Origin: Bacteroidales bacterium | GTDB lineage: Bacteria > Bacteroidota > Bacteroidia > Bacteroidales > JAADGE01 | NCBI GenBank assembly: GCA_021648725.1 | Contig: JAKISF010000004.1 | Span: forward strand, 1-64,000 | Reading direction: 5' to 3' | DNA: 64,000 nt | In this document: positions 9,175 to 16,631 of the stretch, in pieces | Layout: the number at the start of each line of letters is the position of its first letter | Position numbering within the stretch: the first letter of the stretch is position 1 | Notes under the pieces: generated by a model | Told to the model about the DNA's origin: nothing | The model's database searches: none | What the model saw: only the letters and a program-made list of their open reading frames with translations | Made by a program: the position numbers and the translations under genes

Positions 9175-9470
9175 ATATCGTAAATGAATTTGCAACAAAA
9201 GTTGCAGAAAAATACGACTGCGTCAGTATAGTTCTTTTCGGCTCTTACGCAAAAGGTTCGTATCATATTGACAGTGATATTGATATAGCAGTAATACTGA
9301 AAGATTATGATAACCTTATGAATATTCAACTTGAATTAATGAAGTTGCGAAGAAAAATTGACAACAGAATTGAACCCCACCCGATAAAAGAAAGTGATTT
9401 TAATGAAGGAAATCCTTTGGTAAATGAAATTAAAAAATACGGTAAAACAATAAATATAAACGTTGCTTAA
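9153..9470 (+). CDS. Minimal nucleotidyltransferase (MNT), HEPN partner
   Basis: A 105-residue nucleotidyltransferase of the MNT family. The signature GSYAKGSYHIDSDID is a full GSX10DXD motif near residues 31-45, so the metal-binding active site looks intact. In characterised HEPN/MNT modules this protein modifies and neutralises its HEPN partner. The start ATG at 9153 lies inside the HEPN gene. It is followed at 9531 by a remnant of hypA in opposite orientation. Confidence 0.88.
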   Translation: MDKTEIINIVNEFATKVAEKYDCVSIVLFGSYAKGSYHIDSDIDIAVILKDYDNLMNIQLELMKLRRKIDNRIEPHPIKESDFNEGNPLVNEIKKYGKTININVA

Positions 9471-9530
9471 TAATCTACATAAACCATAAAAAAAGTTGTT
9501 TACACTTTTGAAGTGCTAAACAACTATCAT

Positions 9531-9667
9531 AAGTTCAGAGCATCCGATTAAATACCTGCAACAGTTCCTATATCCATTTCTAATTATGTTATCTTATTTG
9601 CATTTGCTTTCTTTGCCTCGCTTTCGGCAATTTCAACAATGCTTGCTACAATTGACATCTCGTGCAT
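9531..9667 (-). pseudogene. hypA: Decayed duplicate of the hypA 5' end
   Basis: On the minus strand the sequence from ATG 9665-9667 translates MHEMSIVASIV-IAESEAKKANANKIT and then hits a stop at 9584-9586 and a second in-frame stop at 9548-9550. It is clearly homologous to the first third of the intact hypA at 8239-8580, and homology stops near 9531. The duplicated leader continues upstream to about 9745. The fragment cannot make HypA and marks a past duplication of the hypA start region around the HEPN/MNT insert. Confidence 0.9.
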
Positions 9668-9745
9668 GCTTCTTATCTTTTGTTCAAAAGTAAGCCAAAA
9701 AAAACTTATAGGCTATGATATATGTCAGTATCCGGATATATTTTA
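9531..9745. repeat. hypA-leader repeat, copy 2
   Basis: About 215 bp aligned with 8444-8660, including the hypA fragment, a retained -7 box and the core with palindrome ATCCGGAT at about 9730-9737. It lacks the tail found in copies 1 and 3. Several point differences show that the duplication is not recent. Confidence 0.85.
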
Positions 9746-9810
9746 TGATTGTTTTAAATTATTGTCATTATTATATGTCATTCATTTAGAAAAAAATAAC
9801 CGAAAAAGAT

Positions 9811-9818
9811 TATCTTTG
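9811..9818 (+). promoter_or_regulatory. Probable -7 box of the Bro-N gene
   Basis: The sequence tatctttg matches TAnnTTTG and lies 28 bp upstream of the Bro-N start codon. Confidence 0.5.
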
Positions 9819-9846
9819 GACTTGAATACTACTCTGAAAATATTAT

Positions 9847-10695
9847 ATGACAAAAGAAAATGCAATAAGATTATTTCAAGACCAAAGAGTACGTGTACAT
9901 TGGGATGAAGATAATGAAAAATGGTATTTCTCAATTATTGATATAGTCGGAATTTTGACTGAAAGTTTAAATCCAAGAAAATATTGGAGTGTATTAAAGA
10001 CCAGACTTAAAAAGGAGGGTAGTGAGTTGGCTACAAATTGTAGTCAACTGAAAATGCAATCTGCAGACGGGAAATTTTACAAAACAGATGTTGCAGATAC
10101 AGAGCAACTTCTTCGTTTAATTCAATCTATTCCGTCACCAAAGGCTGAGCCTTTTAAACTTTGGCTGGCAAAAGTGGGTTATGAAAGAATTGAAGAAACA
10201 GAAGATCCGGAGTTAGCTTTTGACAGAGCAATGGAAATTTACCTTAAAAAAGGATACTCTAAAGAATGGATAAATCAACGTTTAAAAAGTATTGAGGTTA
10301 GAAAAGAACTAACTGATGAGTGGCAGGAAAGAGGAATGAAAGAAGGTTTAGAGTATGCGATATTAACCAACGAAATAACAAAAGCTTGGGCAGATAGAGA
10401 TATAAAATCATACAAAAAATTAAAAGGACTTAAAAAAGAAAACTTGCGAGATAATATGACTAATTTAGAATTAGTTTTAAATATGTTGGCAGAAGCATCG
10501 GTTACTGAAATATCGAAAGCAAAAAAACCAAAAGGTATAGAAGAGAATAAAGATGTAGCCCAAAAAGGAGGTAATGCTGCGAAAAAAGCACGATTAGAAA
10601 TTGAGAAACAAACAGGTAGATCAATTGTGTCTTCTAAAAATGCCAAAGAATTACAGCTAAAAAAAGATGATAGAGATGAGAGTATTGAAGAATAA
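9847..10695 (+). CDS. Bro-N domain protein, DinD/antirepressor-like
   Basis: A 282-residue protein. The N-terminal part (about residues 8-110) resembles the Bro-N DNA-binding domain of phage antirepressors: it has VRVHWDEDNEKWYFSIIDIV, the NPRKYWSVLKTRLKKEG segment and TEQLLRLIQSIPSPKAEPFK. The C-terminal part, with KEGLEYAILTNEITKAW and QKGGNAAKKARLEIEKQTG, is shared with DinD-like chromosomal proteins. It is likely a nucleic-acid-associated regulator or DNA-damage-related protein; the exact role is not known. It sits between repeat copies 2 and 3 and has its own promoter, so it is one module of the island. Confidence 0.75.
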   Translation: MTKENAIRLFQDQRVRVHWDEDNEKWYFSIIDIVGILTESLNPRKYWSVLKTRLKKEGSELATNCSQLKMQSADGKFYKTDVADTEQLLRLIQSIPSPKAEPFKLWLAKVGYERIEETEDPELAFDRAMEIYLKKGYSKEWINQRLKSIEVRKELTDEWQERGMKEGLEYAILTNEITKAWADRDIKSYKKLKGLKKENLRDNMTNLELVLNMLAEASVTEISKAKKPKGIEENKDVAQKGGNAAKKARLEIEKQTGRSIVSSKNAKELQLKKDDRDESIEE

Positions 10696-10730
10696 TCAAG
10701 AAAGTTACCAAAACCAATATTAAATATTAC

Positions 10731-10812
10731 CGGCTATGATATATGTCAGTATCCGGATGTATTTTTATTAAAAAGGAAAAAATAAGTATGTAACTATTCT
10801 GAAATAATTTTG
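10731..10812. repeat. hypA-leader repeat, copy 3 (core and tail)
   Basis: The core cggctatgatatatgtcagt, followed by atccggatgtattttt, matches the cores of copies 1 and 2. The tail atgtaactattc and gaaataattt matches the tail of copy 1. No hypA coding sequence is present here. It leads directly into the promoter of the RelE-type module. Confidence 0.75.
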
Positions 10813-10820
10813 TAACTTTG
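10813..10820 (+). promoter_or_regulatory. Probable -7 box of the RelE-type operon
   Basis: The sequence taactttg matches TAnnTTTG, 35 bp upstream of the antitoxin start. Confidence 0.5.
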
Positions 10821-10855
10821 TATCATTAGCAATACAGAAAACACTATTTTTAACT

Positions 10856-11065
10856 ATGGAAACAATTATTATACAAGCAAAAGACAAAAAAGAAGCTGAT
10901 TTTTTAAGAAAATTGCTTTTAAAATTGAATATTACCATAAAAAAGAAATATCCGGAACCTTCTAATATTGATTTTGTTTCTGAAGAAGAACAAAAAGAAA
11001 TTGAAAAAGAACTACAAGACCCCGATACAAATGAGATTGTTAACAGTGAAACTACAAAACTGTGA
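10856..11065 (+). CDS. Small antitoxin-like protein
   Basis: A 69-residue acidic protein (METIIIQAKDKKEADFLRKL at the start, a Glu-rich segment EEEQKEIEKEL near 44-54). Size, charge and its position directly upstream of a RelE-family gene fit the antitoxin of a type II module. Small Bacteroidota antitoxins of this kind have a beta strand and a helix and bind the toxin with the acidic C-terminus. Its stop overlaps the toxin start as GTGA. I see no clear ribbon-helix-helix or HTH signature, so DNA binding is uncertain. Confidence 0.7.
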   Translation: METIIIQAKDKKEADFLRKLLLKLNITIKKKYPEPSNIDFVSEEEQKEIEKELQDPDTNEIVNSETTKL

Positions 11066-11340
11066 CGGTAAAAATAAACTATTCCAAAAAGTCGGATAAA
11101 TTTCTGAAGAAAAATCAATCTGTTATCAGTCAAAAGGAAGTTAGTGAACTTGTAATATTTTCTTTGCGAAGAATTATATTATCGGAAGATATTAATATTG
11201 ATTTAAAAATGATGCGAGGTAATTATAAGGGATATTACAGAATTCGAAAAGGAAACATACGTATTGTTTTTCAATTAGAACAAAACGAGATAATAATTGC
11301 ATCGGTTATGACAATAGGTTTCAGAGGGGATGTCTATTAA
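11062..11340 (+). CDS. RelE/ParE-family toxin
   Basis: A 92-residue basic protein of the RelE fold. It shows KINYSKKSDKFLKKN near the start, the LKMMRGNYKGYYRIRKGNIRI segment (residues about 51-71) typical of RelE/ParE/YafQ-like toxins, and a hydrophobic C-terminal strand. Such toxins cleave mRNA on the ribosome or inhibit gyrase; which applies here cannot be told. It starts at GTG 11062, overlapping the antitoxin stop, so the two are translationally coupled. Confidence 0.82.
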   Translation: MTVKINYSKKSDKFLKKNQSVISQKEVSELVIFSLRRIILSEDINIDLKMMRGNYKGYYRIRKGNIRIVFQLEQNEIIIASVMTIGFRGDVY

Positions 11341-11542
11341 TATTTTAATCTTCAAAAATTGCTGGAATCTTATTTCCTCTAATGTTTTTATCATTTTCTA
11401 GATCAATGAAATTTGATTAATTGAATTAAAAACAATATATTCGATGCTCAAAATAGCCTTGCAGGTATAATCGAAATAATCGCAATAGAAAGGGGTGTAC
11501 ATTGGTTTATACATGTTTAGGTGAAACCAAATATAAGATTAA

Positions 11543-12349
11543 ATGACTTTAATAATTAATGACATTCATATTAAAAGAAATCAAAAGGAAGCATATATCG
11601 TTGCATGTGCTGACAGAAGGTTAACATATAGAAAGGAATTAAATCCAAAGAAAAAGTATAACTCTGGGAAAAAATTATTTAAAATTGAATATCTAAATTC
11701 ATGTGTTTCCTTTTGGGGGAATGCTATTGCCAAAAATAAATCGCAAAATTACGAATTACTTTCTTCTTGGATACCTAATTTTATTCGCCACAATTCAGAC
11801 TGTAAAACACTCCTCGAATTTTCTGAAAGATTAAGAGATAGATTAAACAAATATATGCATACTGACCATTTAAGAAATGAAGCATCAGGTTTCCATTTGT
11901 CAGGGTTTAATGAAAATTCGCTTCCTGAATTTTTCCATTTTTCCAATTGCCAATGGAACCCAGAGAAGAATAAATACACTAACATCACTTGGAAATTTGG
12001 AAATGTAGCAGACGATTTTCTGGGGCGAGATTTTCCTGGGGAATTCAAGTGGGATAAAAAAGAATGGAATTCCATACAATTTGTCGGGACTCAAACATAT
12101 AGAAATGGAGATATTAAAATCCATGTATCCGCTTGGAAAAAACTTGATGAAACCTTTGACGAAATATTTTCACATCCCAACTTCAAAACCAATAAAGAAA
12201 AAAATGAAGATACAATTAAGAATCTTTACAAGTTCAAGTTAGATTTTATTGGAGCTGTTTATTCAAATTGGGGAACTGTAAAGAATGTTGGAGGGCCATT
12301 TGATATAATGATTTTAAAACCTAAAAAGGGAGTAGCTAACAAAACCTGA
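11543..12349 (+). CDS. Orphan Ntn-hydrolase (proteasome/HslV-like) candidate
   Basis: A 268-residue protein without an obvious common family name. The N-terminus resembles self-processed Ntn hydrolases of the HslV and proteasome beta type: after loss of Met, Thr becomes residue 1 (MTLIIND); CADRR near residues 22-26 aligns with the conserved Asp region; GKKLFKI near 43-49 aligns with the catalytic Lys region. The rest (TLLEFSERLRDRLNKYM, WNSIQFVGTQTYRNGD) is not recognised. No ATPase partner such as HslU is next to it. It follows the RelE module after 202 bp with no visible feature, and its codon and base use look slightly richer in GGG and CCT than its neighbours, which hints at transfer. 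It ends before a strong bidirectional terminator. Confidence 0.55.
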   Translation: MTLIINDIHIKRNQKEAYIVACADRRLTYRKELNPKKKYNSGKKLFKIEYLNSCVSFWGNAIAKNKSQNYELLSSWIPNFIRHNSDCKTLLEFSERLRDRLNKYMHTDHLRNEASGFHLSGFNENSLPEFFHFSNCQWNPEKNKYTNITWKFGNVADDFLGRDFPGEFKWDKKEWNSIQFVGTQTYRNGDIKIHVSAWKKLDETFDEIFSHPNFKTNKEKNEDTIKNLYKFKLDFIGAVYSNWGTVKNVGGPFDIMILKPKKGVANKT

Positions 12350-12410
12350 ACTACATTAAAACGCCGTTTAGTAATCCGTTAATCCCAATTATAGTTTTCA
12401 ATACATTACA

Positions 12411-12440
12411 AAAAATGCCGTACATCAGTACGGCATTTTT
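12411..12440. terminator. Bidirectional intrinsic terminator
   Basis: A perfect 13-bp stem, aaaaatgccgtac at 12411-12423 and gtacggcattttt at 12428-12440, around the 4-nt loop atca. A and T runs flank both sides, so it can stop transcription from the Ntn-like gene (plus) and from the CPGS-like gene (minus). Confidence 0.9.
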
Positions 12441-12458
12441 CAATTATTTGTATTTGCT

Positions 12459-13799
12459 TTACTTCAAATTATGTTTCTTAACAAAATCAGTTAATAAACC
12501 GTCTAAATCAGGTTTTCCGATTTCTTGAAGGTCATAAAATACTCTTGCAGTCGGCTTTTTGATGTTAATAATACGGGTTAAATCAATAGGCGTTCCGATA
12601 ACAACAACATCACAATCGGTATTGTTAATTGAAGTTTCAAGATCTTTTAATTGTTCATCACTGTAACCCATTGCCGGCATTAATTCACCGATATTCGGAT
12701 AAATTTCAAAAGTTTCAGCTAATTTACCGACTACGAAAGGTCTCGGGTCAACAATTTTACCTGCTCCGAATTTAAGTGCTGCAACAGTTCCTGCTCCGAG
12801 TTTCATTCCACCGTGCGTTAAAGTAGGTCCGTCTTCAACAACTAAAACTCTTTTGCCTTTAATGACTTCGTAGTTTTCAACTCTTAATGGAGATGCTCCG
12901 TCAATTACAACCGCTTTCGGATTTACTTTCGCAATACTTTCTCTTACGGTTTGAATACCTTCGGGAGATGCAGAATCCATTTTATTAATAACAATGGCAT
13001 CAGCAAGTCTTAAGTTTACTTCTCCGGGGTAATATGACAATTCATCTCCCGGTCTGTGCGGATCGGCAACTGTAATGGTTAAGTCAGGTTTATAAAATGA
13101 GAAATCATTATTTCCGCCGTCCCAAAGAATAACATCGCATCCGTCAGGATCTTTTTCGGCAGCTCTTACAATTGCTTCATAATCAACACCTGCATAAATT
13201 ACATTTCCGCGAACAACATGCGGTTCGTATTCTTCCATTTCCTCAATGGTACATTTATGTTTTTTCAAATCTTCAACAACAGCAAAACGTTGAACTCTTT
13301 GAGCGATTAAGTTACCGTAAGGCATAGGATGGCGAACAGCGATTACTTTTAATCCCATACCCATCAAATACTCAATTACTTTACGTGAAGTTTGGCTTTT
13401 ACCGCAACCGGTTCTTGTAGCAACAACAGAGATAACCGGTTTAGTACTTTTTACCATTGTGTCATCAGGTCCTAATAAGTGAAAGTTTGCACCTGCGGCA
13501 TTAACAATTGCACTCATTGCCATCACTTTCATATAAGTAACATCGCTGTATGAAAAAACGCAATCGTCAACATTATGTTCTTTGATTAATTTTTCTAAAT
13601 CTTCCTCTGCATAAATCGGGATTCCTTGCGGATATAAATCACCTGCAAGTTCTGCAGGGTATTTTCTTCCGTCAATATCAGGAATTTGAGCGGCTGTAAA
13701 AGCAACTACATTATAATCTTCATTACCGCGATAATAGGTGTTAAAGTTGTGAAAATCACGACCGGCGGCACCAATAATAATTACATTTTTCTTTGCCAT
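12459..13799 (-). CDS. CPGS-like P-loop GTPase
   Basis: A 446-residue P-loop NTPase of the group annotated as cyclic 2,3-diphosphoglycerate synthetase or predicted GTPase (COG2403). The N-terminal Rossmann-like part starts KKNVIIIGAAGRDFHNF. The P-loop ATRTGCGKSQTS lies near residue 128, with WDGGNNDFSFY, DPHRPGDE and VINKMDS further on. In methanogens the family makes cyclic diphosphoglycerate; in Bacteroidota the substrate is unknown and the archaeal product is not expected. Length is typical of the family. It is a single gene, terminated by the hairpin at 12411. Confidence 0.8.
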   Translation of the reverse strand: MAKKNVIIIGAAGRDFHNFNTYYRGNEDYNVVAFTAAQIPDIDGRKYPAELAGDLYPQGIPIYAEEDLEKLIKEHNVDDCVFSYSDVTYMKVMAMSAIVNAAGANFHLLGPDDTMVKSTKPVISVVATRTGCGKSQTSRKVIEYLMGMGLKVIAVRHPMPYGNLIAQRVQRFAVVEDLKKHKCTIEEMEEYEPHVVRGNVIYAGVDYEAIVRAAEKDPDGCDVILWDGGNNDFSFYKPDLTITVADPHRPGDELSYYPGEVNLRLADAIVINKMDSASPEGIQTVRESIAKVNPKAVVIDGASPLRVENYEVIKGKRVLVVEDGPTLTHGGMKLGAGTVAALKFGAGKIVDPRPFVVGKLAETFEIYPNIGELMPAMGYSDEQLKDLETSINNTDCDVVVIGTPIDLTRIINIKKPTARVFYDLQEIGKPDLDGLLTDFVKKHNLK

Positions 13800-13910
13800 T
13801 TGTGTTATACTTTAAATTATTAAAATGTTTTTGTGAACGGAAACAAAATTAAAATATTTGAGCAATAAAACAAATGATGCTGTTCTTTAACATTGTTTTT
13901 ATGAATAAAA

Positions 13911-13937
13911 AAAGACTGTCCTAAAAAGACAGTCTTT
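13911..13937 (-). terminator. Intrinsic terminator after the C1 peptidase gene
   Basis: The stem aaagactgtc (13911-13920) pairs with gacagtcttt (13928-13937) around a 7-nt loop. On the minus strand the hairpin is followed by a run of T, and it lies 22 bp past the stop of the peptidase gene. Confidence 0.88.
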
Positions 13938-13958
13938 AAATTTTGTTCATATAAATTC

Positions 13959-15053
13959 TTATTTAATGCCGCATTTTTTTGCAATATCAGCAGGTACGGC
14001 ATCTTTATGTATCATAATCGCAATTGTTTTAACTTTCACATAGTCTTTTGACATAAACAGATAGCCTCCGTAATCATTATAATTTCCCCAAGAGTTTTTA
14101 GTAATATAATACAATCGTCCGTCTTTATCTTTTGCAGTTCCTGTTATGTGCATTAAATGATCATCAGTAGTTTTATAATTTTCAAAAGTAATTTGTCTGT
14201 ATCTTTGAAAACCTTCGTCTTGAACTTTTTTAATATCTTTCTCCGATAAGTCAGCTTTTCCGGTTTCGTTATCAAAACCGTCTTCTGATACGTCTCCGTC
14301 CCAATCTACCGAATAACCTTTTTCAATAGCATAATCCATAATCTGCATTAATTCATCAATGGTAACATTGTAGTATCTGTCATGCGACCAATTATCCGGA
14401 ATTTCCAAATCAAACTCTTCATAATACGGATGATGAGAATATGAAGTAAATTCAATATAATCTTCAATTTTAAATCCTATTTCGGATTCATTAAAAGATT
14501 TAGGGTTGTATTCTTTATCTCCTACTTTGAAATTTACGGGAACTGCACCCATATAACTGTCTAACACGCCTTTAAATGCCATGTACCAGGCTGCACCCAA
14601 AACTTTTTCATTTTTTGCTGCATTTATAACAATTGATTCTAAGTTTTTAACCATATCAACATGATAATGGTAGGGCAAATCATATTCTCGTCCTAAATAT
14701 GCAGACTCGGGAACTAATCCGTAATTTTTAATAACATTTAACACATCATGTGCCTGACCGCCTTCCGAAAAATTAGCTTTTCCGTGAAATTTGGTGTAAT
14801 CTTCGGCTTTATTAAGATAAGCATAGTAAACAAAATACATTTCGGAAAGATTGTATTCCTTTTTTCCCATTCTTAATGCTTCCGTTTCAATAAAAGAAGT
14901 TGTTGCATAAGACCAGCAGGTGCCTGTACCCTGCTGATTATCAACAGGTGATGTTTTAATTTGTTTAATTATCGTAAAATCAGGATGTTTTTGGGAATAT
15001 ACATTAGTTAAACTGAAAATTCCGGCAATAAGTAAGATTAGTGTTTGTTTCAT
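13959..15053 (-). CDS. Secreted C1-family cysteine peptidase
   Basis: A 364-residue papain-fold peptidase of the bleomycin hydrolase/aminopeptidase C type (C1B). A signal peptide (about residues 1-20, ending VYS) indicates export, unlike cytoplasmic PepC. Catalytic residues are visible: Gln41 and Cys46 in QGTGTCWSY, His299 in DHLMHITG and Asn320 in KNSWGNY. It probably trims peptides in the periplasm or at the surface. It starts 5 bp after the miaB stop on the same strand and may be co-transcribed with it; an intrinsic terminator follows. Confidence 0.88.
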   Translation of the reverse strand: MKQTLILLIAGIFSLTNVYSQKHPDFTIIKQIKTSPVDNQQGTGTCWSYATTSFIETEALRMGKKEYNLSEMYFVYYAYLNKAEDYTKFHGKANFSEGGQAHDVLNVIKNYGLVPESAYLGREYDLPYHYHVDMVKNLESIVINAAKNEKVLGAAWYMAFKGVLDSYMGAVPVNFKVGDKEYNPKSFNESEIGFKIEDYIEFTSYSHHPYYEEFDLEIPDNWSHDRYYNVTIDELMQIMDYAIEKGYSVDWDGDVSEDGFDNETGKADLSEKDIKKVQDEGFQRYRQITFENYKTTDDHLMHITGTAKDKDGRLYYITKNSWGNYNDYGGYLFMSKDYVKVKTIAIMIHKDAVPADIAKKCGIK

Positions 15054-15058
15054 TTTTA

Positions 15059-16453
15059 TTATTTTTCTTTAATAATTTCTCCGATTAGTGTAGCCGAAGT
15101 GCAAGATAATACTTTTGCATTAATATAATCTCCGATTTTTGATTTTCCTTTAGGAAAAACAATTACTTTATTTTGAGAGTTTCTTCCGAAGTAAAATTCT
15201 TCAGATTTTTTTGAAACTCCTTCAACCAATACCTCAAAGATTTTGCCAATATCTCTTTTGTTGCTTTCTAATGATAAATTACGTTGTAATTCAATAACTT
15301 CGCTCAATCTTCTTTTCTTTGTTTCTTCACCAACATCATCTTTATAATTTCTTGCTGCATAGGTATTGGGTCTCTCAGAATATTTAAACATATATGCAAA
15401 ATCATAAGCAACTTCTTTCATTAGTTTTAATGTATCTTGATGGTCTTCTTCGGTTTCGCCGCAATAACCGGAAATCATATCGGTTGAAATTGCACAATCG
15501 GGAATAATTTTGCGGATTGCTTCAATTCTGTTTAAATACCATTCGCGAGTATATCCTCTTTTCATCTTTTCAAGCATATTGTTGCTTCCGGATTGAACAG
15601 GCAAGTGTATATATTTACAAATATTTTTGTGTTCTGACATTGTTTTAATAACCTCATCATTAAAATCTTGCGGATATGAAGTTGCAAATCTTATTCTTAT
15701 ATCGGAATCAACTTCTGCCGTCATTTTCAGCAAAGCTGCAAAATTAACTTCTCCTTTATTCCAGTTGTATTTATCAACATTTTGCCCGAGCAAAGTAACT
15801 TCTTTATATCCTTCAAAAATAACTTGCTTTAATTCTTTTAAAATATCTTTCGGGGCTCTGCTTCTCTCCCGCCCTCTTGTAAACGGAACGACACAGAAAG
15901 CACACATATTGTCGCAACCTCTTGTTATTGAAATAAATGCAGACACTCTGTTTTTGTCTCGTCTTACAGGGCTTATTTCGGCATAAGTTTCTTCTCTTGA
16001 AAGAAGAACGTTAATTGCTTTGCTGCCGGTTTCAACTTCTTTAATTAAATTAGGCAAGTTTCTGTATGCATCAGGTCCGGCAACAATATCAAGTATTTGC
16101 TCTTCCTGCACCAATTTTTCTTTCAAACGCTCAGCCATACAACCTAAGATACCGACTATTAAACCCGGTTTTTTTTTCTTTAAAGAATTTAATGCAATTA
16201 ATCTGTTTCTTATTTTTTTTTCGGCATTATCTCTTACTGCACATGTATTAATAAAAATAATATCTGCGTCTTTTTCATCATCAGTTATTGCAAAACCGTT
16301 ATCAATCATAATTGAAACAACCAATTCGCTGTCGGCAACATTCATCTGGCATCCGTAGGTTTCAATATATAATTTGCCGGCATCTCCTTTTAAGTTTGCC
16401 TGTTTTAACCTTTGTTCTGATGTTTTATAATTCTTTAAATTAACAATCTCCAT
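15059..16453 (-). CDS. miaB: tRNA 2-methylthioadenosine synthase MiaB
   Basis: Radical SAM methylthiotransferase of 464 residues that adds the methylthio group to i6A37 in tRNA. The N-terminal cluster-binding domain has TYGCQMN, NTCAVR and LGCMAE, the radical SAM site is RGCDNMCAFCVVPF, and a TRAM domain forms the C-terminus (about 395-460). Length and motif order are those of MiaB rather than RimO or MtaB. The start at 16453 is supported by good family agreement from residue 28 on. The divergent gene is the KAS III enzyme. Confidence 0.96.
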   Translation of the reverse strand: MEIVNLKNYKTSEQRLKQANLKGDAGKLYIETYGCQMNVADSELVVSIMIDNGFAITDDEKDADIIFINTCAVRDNAEKKIRNRLIALNSLKKKKPGLIVGILGCMAERLKEKLVQEEQILDIVAGPDAYRNLPNLIKEVETGSKAINVLLSREETYAEISPVRRDKNRVSAFISITRGCDNMCAFCVVPFTRGRERSRAPKDILKELKQVIFEGYKEVTLLGQNVDKYNWNKGEVNFAALLKMTAEVDSDIRIRFATSYPQDFNDEVIKTMSEHKNICKYIHLPVQSGSNNMLEKMKRGYTREWYLNRIEAIRKIIPDCAISTDMISGYCGETEEDHQDTLKLMKEVAYDFAYMFKYSERPNTYAARNYKDDVGEETKKRRLSEVIELQRNLSLESNKRDIGKIFEVLVEGVSKKSEEFYFGRNSQNKVIVFPKGKSKIGDYINAKVLSCTSATLIGEIIKEK

Positions 16454-16631
16454 CCGTTTATATTATCTTTCATATTTTTGAATTGCCAAAAATAAAAAAT
16501 CTTATCACTATTCTATATAATAATATTAATATTTTGACAATTATGTTAAATGTTATTATATGTTAAAGGAAATTAATTGTTGTTTTTGTTAAATAATAAT
16601 AGCAACTTTGCGGGCTTATTTTCAGAGATTA

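Larger units (their letters stand above)
9471..9846. other. Intergenic stretch holding hypA remnant and repeat copy 2
   Basis: This 376-bp gap between the MNT and Bro-N genes contains the hypA pseudogene (9531-9667) and the duplicated leader. The first 60 bp show only a weak repeat around gtttacac and agtgctaaac. The right part carries the Bro-N promoter near 9811. Confidence 0.7.

Noticed and set aside
11749-12124. Two minus-strand frames opposite the Ntn-like gene
   Set aside because: Both are antisense without promoter or family signal. The plus-strand gene ends cleanly at a terminator.
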